Positions 1 to 7,865 of a stretch of DNA of 64,000 nt are shown piece by piece. The first letter of the stretch is position 1. Every line of letters begins with the position of its first letter. The stretch covers positions 1-64,000 of the forward strand of contig JAFYYP010000052.1 in assembly GCA_017557505.1 (NCBI GenBank). The letters run 5' to 3'. The stretch comes from Bacillota bacterium. GTDB lineage: Bacteria; Bacillota; Clostridia; Peptostreptococcales; Anaerovoracaceae. Below the pieces are notes generated by a model, which was not told the origin of the DNA, made no database searches, and saw nothing but the letters and a program-made list of their open reading frames with translations. A program made the position numbers and the translations under genes.

Positions 1-1664
1 CCCAGGCCGATCTCCGCAGCCAGGTCGATCGCGTCGATGATGTAGAACTGTGCGTGCTTTTCAGCCAGGCCTTTCTTCAGGTCTGCAGGAAGTCTGTCTT
101 CCAGTTCTTCGGGCTTCCACTGGCAGTTCAGCAGAAAGACGCCGCCGTCCTTCAGATCCTTGGTGAGGTTGTACTTCGTAACGTAAGTCGGGTTGTGGAC
201 CGCGACCATGTCGGCTGCGCTGACGTAGTACGGCTGCTTGATGGGCGAGTGGCCGAAACGCAGGTGGGACTGGGTGAGGCCGCCGCTCTTCTTGGCGTCA
301 TAGGCGAAGTATGCCTGCGCGTACATGTCGGTGTTGTTGCCGATGATCTTGATGGAGTTCTTGTTCGCGCCGACCGTGCCGTCTGCGCCCAGACCCCAGA
401 TCTTGCAGGACGTGCAGTCGTCCGGCGTGATGTCGACGGGTTCGCCGAGCGGCAGGGACAGATGCGTGACGTCGTCCACGATGGAGATCGTGAAGTTGTC
501 CTGCGGAGCGTCCTTGGCCAGGTTGTCGTAAACGGAAATGATGTGCGCCGGCGTGGTATCCTTGGAGGACAGACCGTAGCGGCCGCCCACGATGATGGGA
601 GCGTCCTTGCCGACCTTGTGGTAGGCGTGGACAACGTCCTGATACATGGGTTCGCCGATGGAGCCGGGTTCCTTGGTCATGTCGAGGACTGCGATCTTCT
701 TGCAGCTCGCGGGAACAGCCTTCAGGAAGTGCTCGATGGAGAACGGTCTGTACAGGTGGACGTTGATCATACCGACCTTGCGGCCCTGTGCATTCAGGTA
801 GTCGCAGACCTTTTCCAGCGTGTCGCAGACAGAACCGTTCGCGATAACGACTTCGGTCGCGTCGGGCGCGCCGTAGTAGTTGAACAGCGTGTAGTTGCGG
901 CCCGTCAGCTTGTTGATCTCGTTCATGTAGTTCTCTACAATGGCGGGAACAGCGTCATAGAAGCGGTTCTGCGCTTCTCTGCCCTGGAAGTACAGGTCGG
1001 GGTTGATGGTGGTGCCGCGGATGCAGGGATGTTCGGGGTTCAGGGCGTTCTTGCGGAACGCGTTGACCGCATCCATATCCACGAGCTTCTTCATGTCGTC
1101 GTAGTCGAGGCATTCGATCTTCTGGATTTCGTGAGAAGTTCTGAAGCCGTCGAAGTAGTGCAGGAACGGAACTCTGCTCTTGATGGCGGACAGGTGAGCG
1201 ACAGCGCCCATGTCCATGACTTCCTGCGTATTGGCGGAAGCCAGCATCGCGAAACCGGTCTGGCGGCAGGCCATAACGTCGGAGTGGTCACCGAAGATGG
1301 ACAGGCCGTGGACAGACAGGGAACGTGCGGAGACGTGGAACACGCCGGGCAGCAGTTCGCCTGCGATCTTGTACATGTTGGGGATCATCAGAAGCAGACC
1401 CTGGGAAGCGGTGTAGGTAGAGGTGAGGGCGCCTCCCTGCAGGGAGCCGTGGACCGCACCGGCTGCGCCGGCTTCGGACTGCATCTCGACCACCTGGACC
1501 TTCTGACCGAAGATGTTCTTGCGGCCCTTGGCTGCCCATTCATCTACCATTTCTGCCATGGGAGAGCTGGGCGTGATCGGGAAGATACCTGCGACTTCGG
1601 AAAATGCGTAGGATATGTACGCTGCCGCGGTATTTCCGTCCATTACGTCGAATTTCTTAGCCAT
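1..1664 (-). CDS. nifJ: pyruvate:ferredoxin (flavodoxin) oxidoreductase, N-terminal part
   Basis: The first 554 codons of a large single-chain PFOR; the gene runs off the left edge of the window. The enzyme oxidises pyruvate with CoA to acetyl-CoA, CO2 and reduced ferredoxin in the cytoplasm. The N-terminus (MAKKFDVMDGNTAAAYISYA) and the following FPITPSSPMAE segment are typical of PFOR domain I. The start at 1664 follows an AAGGAG-type ribosome site. The gene lies 40 bp downstream of the aminotransferase gene and is probably the third gene of the sigma-54 operon that begins with the 4-hydroxybutyryl-CoA dehydratase. The family is usually about 1,170-1,190 residues, so roughly half is missing here because of the window edge, not because of damage. 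Confidence 0.95.
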   Translation of the reverse strand, partial: MAKKFDVMDGNTAAAYISYAFSEVAGIFPITPSSPMAEMVDEWAAKGRKNIFGQKVQVVEMQSEAGAAGAVHGSLQGGALTSTYTASQGLLLMIPNMYKIAGELLPGVFHVSARSLSVHGLSIFGDHSDVMACRQTGFAMLASANTQEVMDMGAVAHLSAIKSRVPFLHYFDGFRTSHEIQKIECLDYDDMKKLVDMDAVNAFRKNALNPEHPCIRGTTINPDLYFQGREAQNRFYDAVPAIVENYMNEINKLTGRNYTLFNYYGAPDATEVVIANGSVCDTLEKVCDYLNAQGRKVGMINVHLYRPFSIEHFLKAVPASCKKIAVLDMTKEPGSIGEPMYQDVVHAYHKVGKDAPIIVGGRYGLSSKDTTPAHIISVYDNLAKDAPQDNFTISIVDDVTHLSLPLGEPVDITPDDCTSCKIWGLGADGTVGANKNSIKIIGNNTDMYAQAYFAYDAKKSGGLTQSHLRFGHSPIKQPYYVSAADMVAVHNPTYVTKYNLTKDLKDGGVFLLNCQWKPEELEDRLPADLKKGLAEKHAQFYIIDAIDLAAEIGL

Positions 1665-1704
1665 TCTTTTCTCCTTATATTAGTAATTACAACGGATAAC
1701 GGGT

Positions 1705-2862
1705 TTAGATAGTCTTCATGAAGCGTTCGAGTCTGTCCATACCGTCGGCGATATTCTCGTCGTTGGTGGCATAGCAGAAGCGGACGAATCCTTCGCCGCC
1801 TTCGCCGAAGCCGACGCCCGGGATGACCAGCATCTGCTCCTGATCGAGCAGCTTGGCCGCGAACGTTCTGGAATCAAGACCGGTCTGCTTGATGTTCGCC
1901 ATCAGGTAGAACGCGCCGGCGGGATCCTTGCAGGTGATGCCGGGGATCTTGTTGATGCCGTCGACGAGCAGGGCCTTTCTGTGTCTGTACAGGGCCTTCA
2001 TGTCTTCTACGCACTGCTGGCTGGACGTGAGGGCTGCAACGCCGCCCCACTGGACCGCCGTGAAGACGGAGGAGAAGACGTTCTCGAGCAGCATGATCAT
2101 CTTGGCGATCATGTCCTTGGGGCCTGCGGCATAGCCGAGTCTTGCACCGGTCATCGCGTAGGTTTTGGAGAAGCCGTCTACGATGATGGTTCTTTCCTTC
2201 ATGCCGGGGAAGGAAGCGATGGAGACGAAGGGCTTGCCGGTCCAGTTCAGTTCTCTGTACATTTCGTCGGTGACGCAGAAGATGTCGTTCTCGACGCAGA
2301 TCTCTGCCAGAGCCTTCATGTTCTCGTAGTCAGCGACGCCGCCGGTCGGGTTGGACGGGAAGTTGATGAGCATCAGCTTCGTCTTCGGGGTGATGGCTGC
2401 GCGGACCGCTTCGGGGTTGAACATGAAGCCGTCTTCCTCGAAGATCTTGACCCGGACAGGCTTGCAGCCCAGCATGATGATCATGCCGTCGTACGCTGCG
2501 TAGCAGGGGTCGGAGATGATGACTTCGTCACCGATGTCCAGCGCGGCTTCCAGGGCCAGCAGCAGAGCGGACGTGCCGCCGATGGTGACGACCATTTCGT
2601 CCAGACCGTAGCTGAGGCCTCTTTCCGCATAGGACTTGGAGATGGCTTCTCTCAGAGGGAGAATACCGGTGTTGGGCGCGTAGAAGGATTCGCCTCTGTC
2701 CAGGGATTCCTTCATGGCGTCGGTGATGTGCTTCGGCGTAACGAAGTCGGGCTGGCCGAAGCCGAAGGACAGTACGTTGTCGTACTTGTAGCTCATGCCG
2801 ACGAACTCACGGATGACCGATCTCGGAGTGTTGGCACTCTTTTCAGACATGAAATTTCTCAT
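1705..2862 (-). CDS. class I/II pyridoxal-phosphate aminotransferase
   Basis: A 385-residue fold-type I aminotransferase of the aspartate aminotransferase superfamily. It carries the NFPSNPTGG motif (about 167-175), the VTDEMY aspartate region (about 197-202) and the PLP-binding lysine K233 in DGFSKTYAMTGARLGYA. Substrate specificity cannot be read from sequence; aspartate, alanine or branched/aromatic amino acids are all possible. The start at 2862 sits four bases after AAGGAGG; an internal ATG at 2850 is the alternative. It lies 40 bp after abfD and 40 bp before PFOR on the same strand. Its place suggests that it feeds amino nitrogen or keto acids into the fermentation encoded by its neighbours. 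Confidence 0.93.
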   Translation of the reverse strand: MRNFMSEKSANTPRSVIREFVGMSYKYDNVLSFGFGQPDFVTPKHITDAMKESLDRGESFYAPNTGILPLREAISKSYAERGLSYGLDEMVVTIGGTSALLLALEAALDIGDEVIISDPCYAAYDGMIIMLGCKPVRVKIFEEDGFMFNPEAVRAAITPKTKLMLINFPSNPTGGVADYENMKALAEICVENDIFCVTDEMYRELNWTGKPFVSIASFPGMKERTIIVDGFSKTYAMTGARLGYAAGPKDMIAKMIMLLENVFSSVFTAVQWGGVAALTSSQQCVEDMKALYRHRKALLVDGINKIPGITCKDPAGAFYLMANIKQTGLDSRTFAAKLLDQEQMLVIPGVGFGEGGEGFVRFCYATNDENIADGMDRLERFMKTI

Positions 2863-2902
2863 AATTCCTCCTTATGAATACTGGGGGGTGCGTCTGATTT
2901 AC

Positions 2903-4384
2903 TTACTTATCTTCGATGCCGGCGATCTTCTTGGCCAGCTTCTGCTTGCCTTCCATGTTGCCCTGGCGAGCGATCATGATGCGCTGTGCCTGGGGAGAAC
3001 CGGCGCCGTGCAGCGATTCGGTTCTGTAGCCGACTGCGGAAGAACCGAGGCAGATGTTCTCCAGGAAGCGGAGGATGCGCATGCGGTCCATGGTGTCGAC
3101 TTCGGGCTTGGTGCCCAGCAGGGACGTGCAGAATTCGCCGAGGGTCTCGCCGTTCTTGCCTACGACCAGGTCGGACTTGAAGTCCTTTTCGGAGGGCATG
3201 GTGACCATCAGGCCGCCCGCGATGTCTTCGGCGAGTCTTGCGATCTCGTAGGGGAATCTCGTGACGTTCTGCTTGCAGACGTTGGCCTCGAGCAGGTTGA
3301 TCTCGTAGTTGCCGGCCTTCGTCGCGTGACCGTCTGCAGAGCAGGCGATGCCGCAGCAGTACATGGTCTCGTTCAGGTGGGTCATCTCGACCAGCTTGTC
3401 CTTGACGGCGGAAGCCTTTTCGCAGCCGTTGTATTCGGCAGCCAGAGCGGCAGCGCCGATGATGACGTCGCCTACGCCGACCTTGCAGCCGCCGTAGCTC
3501 TGTCTGTGGTAACCTGCGAATCTTTCGACCAGCATGCCGGCGAATTCGGTCTCGCCGTTCATGAAGATGTATTCGTTCGGAATGAAGACGTCGTCGAGGA
3601 TGACGAGGGCTTCCTGGCCGCCGAACTGCTTGTTGCCCAGATCGATATCCGCGCCTTCTTCGAGCTTACGGGTGTCGCAGGACTGTCTGCCGTAGACCAT
3701 GAACAGGCCGTCCGCGTCGGACGGGCAGGCGAAGCACAGGGCGAAATCCTTGTCTTCGGGCTTCATAGCGATGGTCGGCATGAAGATGTGCCAGTGGGAG
3801 TTGACGGAACCGGTCTGGTGGGCCTTGGCGCCTCTTACGACGATGCCGTCTTCTCTGACTTCCTTGACGTGAACGAAAACGTCGGGATTGGCCTGCTGGC
3901 TGGGGCTCTTGGAGCGGTCACCCTTGGGGTCGGTCATCGCGCCGTCGACGGTGAGGTCGTTGTCCTGGACCATGATCAGGAACTTCTTGAAACGTTCATG
4001 ATAGTCGGTGCCGTACTTCTCGTCGATCTCGAACGTCGTGGAATAGACGGCGTTGAACGAGTCCATACCAACGCAGCGCTGGAAGCAGCTCGCGGTCTTT
4101 TGACCGAGCATTCTCTGCATCTTGACCTTCTTGCACAGGTCGTCGGTGCTCATGTGGATGTTGGAAAAGCGGTTGATCTTGTGACCCGTCAGGTTGCTGG
4201 TCGCGATCATCAGTCCGCTTTCGGCGGCGTCTGCGGCGGCGTCATAGGTGGCGGCCACGCAGTTGATCGACGGACGGATCATGGGGTGATCCACCCAGTT
4301 CTCGATTCTTTCGCCGAACATGTAGACTTTGGTGTTCAGTTTGCGCAGAGATTCGATATACTCTGCTCCGGTCATTAATGCCAT
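2903..4384 (-). CDS. abfD: 4-hydroxybutyryl-CoA dehydratase / vinylacetyl-CoA isomerase
   Basis: A 493-residue homologue of Clostridium aminobutyricum AbfD, which dehydrates 4-hydroxybutyryl-CoA to crotonyl-CoA using FAD and a [4Fe-4S] cluster. The four cluster ligands known for that family (C99, C103, H292, C299) are present with an offset of one: C100 and C104 in the SCFQRCVG segment, H293 and C300 in the GYHRQSYGGC segment. Length matches the family (about 490). It is the first gene of a leftward operon with the aminotransferase and PFOR, behind a consensus sigma-54 promoter at 4452-4468. A GGAG-type ribosome site precedes the start. This points to fermentation of GABA, glutamate or succinate-derived 4-hydroxybutyrate to crotonyl-CoA and then butyrate or acetate. 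No CoA-transferase or 4-hydroxybutyrate dehydrogenase lies in the window. Confidence 0.95.
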   Translation of the reverse strand: MALMTGAEYIESLRKLNTKVYMFGERIENWVDHPMIRPSINCVAATYDAAADAAESGLMIATSNLTGHKINRFSNIHMSTDDLCKKVKMQRMLGQKTASCFQRCVGMDSFNAVYSTTFEIDEKYGTDYHERFKKFLIMVQDNDLTVDGAMTDPKGDRSKSPSQQANPDVFVHVKEVREDGIVVRGAKAHQTGSVNSHWHIFMPTIAMKPEDKDFALCFACPSDADGLFMVYGRQSCDTRKLEEGADIDLGNKQFGGQEALVILDDVFIPNEYIFMNGETEFAGMLVERFAGYHRQSYGGCKVGVGDVIIGAAALAAEYNGCEKASAVKDKLVEMTHLNETMYCCGIACSADGHATKAGNYEINLLEANVCKQNVTRFPYEIARLAEDIAGGLMVTMPSEKDFKSDLVVGKNGETLGEFCTSLLGTKPEVDTMDRMRILRFLENICLGSSAVGYRTESLHGAGSPQAQRIMIARQGNMEGKQKLAKKIAGIEDK

Positions 4385-4451
4385 TGGTATCTCCTCCGTA
4401 ACTTATATGACTGCAGGGGGGTTATAAACTTTTTCAGACAACCATATTTAA

Positions 4452-4468
4452 TGCAAGAAGCGTGCCAA
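4452..4468 (-). promoter_or_regulatory. sigma-54 (-24/-12) promoter of the abfD operon
   Basis: Read on the minus strand the sequence is TTGGCACGCTTCTTGCA. It matches the TGGCAC-N5-TTGCA consensus of RpoN promoters with the invariant GG and GC correctly spaced. Transcription would start near 4440, about 55 nt before the abfD start. The divergent gene at 4641 encodes a sigma-54 activator, which is the expected partner. Confidence 0.92.
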
Positions 4469-4571
4469 GCCGGAAATATTTTTTGAAAGGGGTTTTTTGT
4501 GTGTTTTGCCGGGCAATCCCCCAAGATATTGTTACCATTTTGACAAAAGCGGAGATGCAGCGGAACTGGGT

Positions 4572-4609
4572 GAACCGTTTTTGCGAATCACTTGAACCGA
4601 TTTCGGTTC
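4572..4609. promoter_or_regulatory. candidate activator-binding site (GAACCG repeats)
   Basis: GAACCG occurs at 4572-4577 and again at 4594-4599, 22 bp apart (two helical turns). The second copy forms a palindrome with CGGTTC at 4604-4609. The site is about 130-170 bp upstream of the expected abfD transcription start, a usual place for a bacterial enhancer-binding protein. It also overlaps the promoter of the activator gene, so autoregulation is plausible. The assignment is by position and symmetry only. Confidence 0.55.
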
Positions 4610-4620
4610 TATAGTAAAAT
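4592..4620 (+). promoter_or_regulatory. sigma-70-type promoter of the activator gene
   Basis: TTGAAC (4592-4597) and TAAAAT (4615-4620) are separated by 17 bp, and transcription would begin near 4627. The -35 box overlaps the GAACCG palindrome, so binding there would be expected to affect expression of the activator itself. Confidence 0.6.
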
Positions 4621-4640
4621 ATAGGCACGAGGAGCATGTC

Positions 4641-6347
4641 ATGAAACACTTACAATATTCTTTCTTTATTGACAAGTTGACGAACCTGGTCCCCTGCGAC
4701 ACAGCTTCCGAGGAGTTCCTCGGAAGCATCGATCCGGCCGGGTTCCAGGCGCACCTGCAGAGCCTCGAGCTCAACAACGCTAACCTGTCCACGACCATCC
4801 TGCTCAACCAGACGAGCTACACGCTGCGGCTCGTTCCGGTCTCCGCCATGCGCAGTGCGGCCCAGGCCCGCGTGCTCGACAACTGGAACGGCGCCTACAT
4901 CGCCGTGCTGCAGGACCAGGTCTCGCTTTCTTCCGTCCTGTACACGCTCGGAAAAGGCGCAGGATCCGAGAGCATCACCTCGGAAATGTTCGAGGATTTC
5001 GACACCGGCATCTACGTGACCCGCGCGGACGGCGTGTCCATGTTCATCAACTCGCGCTACGAGGAGATCACCGGCATCCGCCGCGAGGAAGCCGTCGGGC
5101 AGACCATCTTTACGCTGCACAGCCAGGGCATGTACATGCCGCTCGTCACGCCGGTGATCCTGCGCATCAATAAAGAATATACCGTGCTGCAGTCCTTTGC
5201 CGGCGGGCGATACGGCATCATCTCCGGTACGCCCATCTACGACGCCAGCGGCAAGCCGTTCTGCGTGCTGATCTGCGTCAACCAGATCGAAGAAAAGGCC
5301 CTGCGGACCCTCGACAATACGTTCAGCCCGCAGGCCATCGCGCGCGGCAAAAACGCCAAACTGGAATACGTGCAAGAGTCCGCGGTCGATATCATCGCGG
5401 AGAGCGCCGCGGTGCGCCAGGTGATGCAGGACTCCATCCGCGTCGCCCACTACGACGTGCCTGTGCTACTTTTAGGCGAATCCGGAACAGGCAAGGAGAT
5501 CTTTGCGTCGATCATCCACTCGTCGGGTCCGCGGCGGTTCGAACCCTATGTCACCCTGAACTGCAGCGCGATCTCCCCCAGCCTGCTCGAAGCCGAGCTG
5601 TTCGGTTACGAACCCGGGTCGTTTACCGGCGCGTCGAACAAGGGCAAACAGGGCTTCTTCGAAGTTGCCTCCAACGGCACGATCTTCCTAGACGAGATCG
5701 GCGACATGCCGCTCGAATCGCAGGCTAAGATCCTGCGCGTGCTGCAGAACGGCGAGTTCTACAAGGTCGGCGGCGTGGATCCCATCAAGACCAACGCCCG
5801 TATCGTCGCGGCAACGAACCGCAACCTGAAGGAAATGGTCGAACAGGGCACGTTCCGGCGAGACCTGTATTACCGCCTGAACGTCATCCCCATCACCATG
5901 CCGGCGCTGCGCGACCGCAAGGAGGACATCGCTCCTCTGCTTCTGCATTTCCTGTACGTGTTCAACCAGAACTACGGCACGAACAAGCGCTTCTCCGACG
6001 AGCTGATCGATCTGCTGACTGAGTACAACTGGCCCGGCAACGTGCGCGAACTGAAGAACCTGGTGCGGCGGCTCATCATCATGAGCGTCGACGACCTGCT
6101 GACGCCCAGCCACTTCTACCGCATCTGGTCCGAAGAACTGGCGCTGGACCAGCCGGAAGAATCTGCCCCGGACGGCGTCGTCGTCAACGGCCTGCCGCAG
6201 ATGACCCGGGCAGTTGCTGACGTGGAGAAAACGCTCGTCGAGCGCGCGCTGGAAAAAGGCGGAACGACCCGGAGGGCCGCGGAGCTGCTCGGGGTCAGCC
6301 AGTCGACCATCATGAGAAAGATCAGGGAATTCGGGATCTCAGAATAG
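4641..6347 (+). CDS. sigma-54-dependent transcriptional activator with PAS domain
   Basis: A 568-residue bacterial enhancer-binding protein. An N-terminal region and a PAS-like sensor (about 110-220) precede a AAA+ domain with Walker A GESGTGKE (279-286), the sigma-54 contact loop as GSFTGA (326-331) and Walker B IFLDEIGD (348-355). A Fis-like helix-turn-helix near 540-568 (TTRRAAELLGVSQSTIMRKI) follows. There is no response-regulator receiver domain, so a small-molecule signal through the PAS domain is likely. A GAGGAG ribosome site lies six bases before the start. The gene diverges from the abfD operon, which has a consensus sigma-54 promoter, so it probably activates that operon. The ligand is unknown; a fermentation intermediate is an inference. 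Confidence 0.95.
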   Translation: MKHLQYSFFIDKLTNLVPCDTASEEFLGSIDPAGFQAHLQSLELNNANLSTTILLNQTSYTLRLVPVSAMRSAAQARVLDNWNGAYIAVLQDQVSLSSVLYTLGKGAGSESITSEMFEDFDTGIYVTRADGVSMFINSRYEEITGIRREEAVGQTIFTLHSQGMYMPLVTPVILRINKEYTVLQSFAGGRYGIISGTPIYDASGKPFCVLICVNQIEEKALRTLDNTFSPQAIARGKNAKLEYVQESAVDIIAESAAVRQVMQDSIRVAHYDVPVLLLGESGTGKEIFASIIHSSGPRRFEPYVTLNCSAISPSLLEAELFGYEPGSFTGASNKGKQGFFEVASNGTIFLDEIGDMPLESQAKILRVLQNGEFYKVGGVDPIKTNARIVAATNRNLKEMVEQGTFRRDLYYRLNVIPITMPALRDRKEDIAPLLLHFLYVFNQNYGTNKRFSDELIDLLTEYNWPGNVRELKNLVRRLIIMSVDDLLTPSHFYRIWSEELALDQPEESAPDGVVVNGLPQMTRAVADVEKTLVERALEKGGTTRRAAELLGVSQSTIMRKIREFGISE

Positions 6348-6348
6348 T

Positions 6349-6987
6349 ATGGAACGGTATTTCGAGTACGGCGCGGCGGAAACCGAAGCGCTGAAGGCAA
6401 AAGACAGGAAACTGGCCGCGGTGATCGACCGGATCGGCCACATCGACAGGCCCGTGGATACGGACCTGTTTGAGTCGGTCATGCGCTGTATCATCGGGCA
6501 GCAGATCTCCACGAAGGCGCAGCGTACGATCTGCGCGCGGATGGAGGAAAAGTATGGCACCGTGACCCCGGAGGCCGTCGCCTCCGCTCCGGCCGAAGAA
6601 CTCCAGAAACTCGGCCTGACCTTTAAGAAGGTCGACTACATGCAGGACTTCGCGCGCAAGGTGCTGGACGGATCGTTCGACCTGGACGCTGTCGAGCACA
6701 TGCCTGACGAGGAAGCGATAGCAGCTCTGGTCTCCCTGCGCGGCATCGGCGTGTGGACCGCGGAGATGCTCCTGCTGTTCTGCCTGCAGCGGCCGGACGT
6801 GCTGAGTTTCGGCGATCTGGCCATCCTGCGCGGCATGCGCATGGTGTACCGGCACCGTAAGATCGATAAGAAGCTGTTCGAAAAGTACCGCAGGCGCCTG
6901 TCGCCCTACGGCAGCGTCGCCAGCCTGTACTTTTGGGCGGTCGCCGGCGGCGCGATCCCCGGCCTCACCGATCCCGGTGCAAAATAA
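6349..6987 (+). CDS. DNA-3-methyladenine glycosylase (AlkA-like, HhH-GPD)
   Basis: A 212-residue base-excision glycosylase of the HhH-GPD superfamily, expected to remove alkylated purines from DNA. The FESVMRCIIGQQIS segment near the N-terminus, the helix-hairpin-helix LRGIGVWTAEMLL and the catalytic aspartate in SFGDLAI are all present. It lacks the N-terminal domain of E. coli AlkA and is about the size of the shorter Firmicutes enzymes. Its start is one base after the stop of the sigma-54 activator, so the two genes are probably cotranscribed, but there is no obvious functional link. Confidence 0.88.
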   Translation: MERYFEYGAAETEALKAKDRKLAAVIDRIGHIDRPVDTDLFESVMRCIIGQQISTKAQRTICARMEEKYGTVTPEAVASAPAEELQKLGLTFKKVDYMQDFARKVLDGSFDLDAVEHMPDEEAIAALVSLRGIGVWTAEMLLLFCLQRPDVLSFGDLAILRGMRMVYRHRKIDKKLFEKYRRRLSPYGSVASLYFWAVAGGAIPGLTDPGAK

Positions 6988-7024
6988 TAAGACACGGGGA
7001 CGGTTCTCCTGTCTTATCAAACAC

Positions 7025-7051
7025 AAAACCGGCCCACAGCAGGCCGGTTTT
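7025..7051. terminator. bidirectional intrinsic terminator
   Basis: A 10-bp perfect stem (AAAACCGGCC / GGCCGGTTTT) with a 7-nt loop lies between the convergent glycosylase and mgtC-like genes. The terminal A and T runs suit termination on both strands. Confidence 0.8.
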
Positions 7052-7075
7052 GAATTACCTGTATGATATGGCGTC

Positions 7076-7798
7076 CTACATCTTGCTCGCCGACGCTGCC
7101 CGGATGCCGGGATTCTGTTTGGAGAAGCTGTTCACGAGTTCCATGGAAACGTCCTTCTTCGCCTTCATCGTGACGCTGTAATGCGTCGTCGAGCCGTTGA
7201 TGGCGTAGCTGTAGCTGGAGATCTGACCGTCCAGGCTCTGGACGAATTCGGTCAGCAGCGGCTGGAAGTCCACCTCGTTGTCCACGTCGAATTCCAGGAT
7301 GCAGTCCTGGAACGCGTCGGAACCGACCGTAAAGCGGTGCATCAAGTACTGCATCACGCAGATGATGACCGCCGTAACGACGCCCAGCCAGTACATGCCT
7401 GCGCCGATGGTAAGGCCGATGCCCGCCGTAGCCCAAAGTCCGGCTGCCGTGGTCAGGCCCTTGACCGCATTCTTGTTGCGGAAGATCGCGCCGGCACCCA
7501 GAAAACCGATGCCGCTGATGACGGCGGCCGCGATCCTGGCGGGGTCAGCGCCGCTGGTACCCGGGAAGAAGCCTGTACCTGTGCTGCCCAGGTCGACGAA
7601 ACCGTATTTGGACACGATCATGATGAGCGCAGCCGCGCAGCAGACGATCACGTGCGTACGGATGCCCGCCTCTTTAAAGCGCTTGCTCCGTTCGTAGCCG
7701 ATCGCCGCGCCGCATACACAGGCCACGATGATGCGGAGCAGAAACTCCAGATTCTGCCCTGTGCTGAAGAATTGCCACATCTCTTGTGCGTAAGTCAT
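7076..7798 (-). CDS. MgtC/SapB family membrane protein
   Basis: A 240-residue protein with an N-terminal membrane domain of about four helices holding the MgtC signatures (RIIVACVCGAAIGYERS, GIRTHVIVCCAAAL, RIAAAVISGIGFLGAGAI) and a C-terminal ACT-like cytoplasmic domain of about 80 residues. MgtC proteins are linked to survival at low Mg2+ and modulation of ATP synthase or phosphate uptake; they are not proven Mg2+ transporters. The reading frame stays open upstream, but the start at 7798 (MTYAQEMW) is chosen because AAGGAG lies about seven bases before it and the upstream extension overlaps the divergent gene and has no membrane character. Confidence 0.85.
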   Translation of the reverse strand: MTYAQEMWQFFSTGQNLEFLLRIIVACVCGAAIGYERSKRFKEAGIRTHVIVCCAAALIMIVSKYGFVDLGSTGTGFFPGTSGADPARIAAAVISGIGFLGAGAIFRNKNAVKGLTTAAGLWATAGIGLTIGAGMYWLGVVTAVIICVMQYLMHRFTVGSDAFQDCILEFDVDNEVDFQPLLTEFVQSLDGQISSYSYAINGSTTHYSVTMKAKKDVSMELVNSFSKQNPGIRAASASKM

Positions 7799-7819
7799 GG
7801 GAAGCTCCTTTCCGTTGTG

Positions 7820-7828
7820 TGCTATAAT
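7820..7828 (+). promoter_or_regulatory. extended -10 promoter of the M20 gene
   Basis: TGCTATAAT is a consensus extended -10 element about 35 bp upstream of the start codon at 7866. No good -35 box is visible, as is usual for this promoter type. Confidence 0.6.
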
Positions 7829-7865
7829 AATACCATCAAAAACACAAAAAGGCAGGAGATTTTTT

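Noticed and set aside
54-1712. A 552-codon plus-strand frame across the PFOR region
   Set aside because: It is antisense to PFOR, whose conserved sequence and ribosome site are clear; GC-rich genes often leave long open antisense frames.
2795-4378. A 527-codon plus-strand frame opposite abfD
   Set aside because: The minus-strand product has all four iron-sulfur ligands of 4-hydroxybutyryl-CoA dehydratase, so the plus-strand frame is a shadow.
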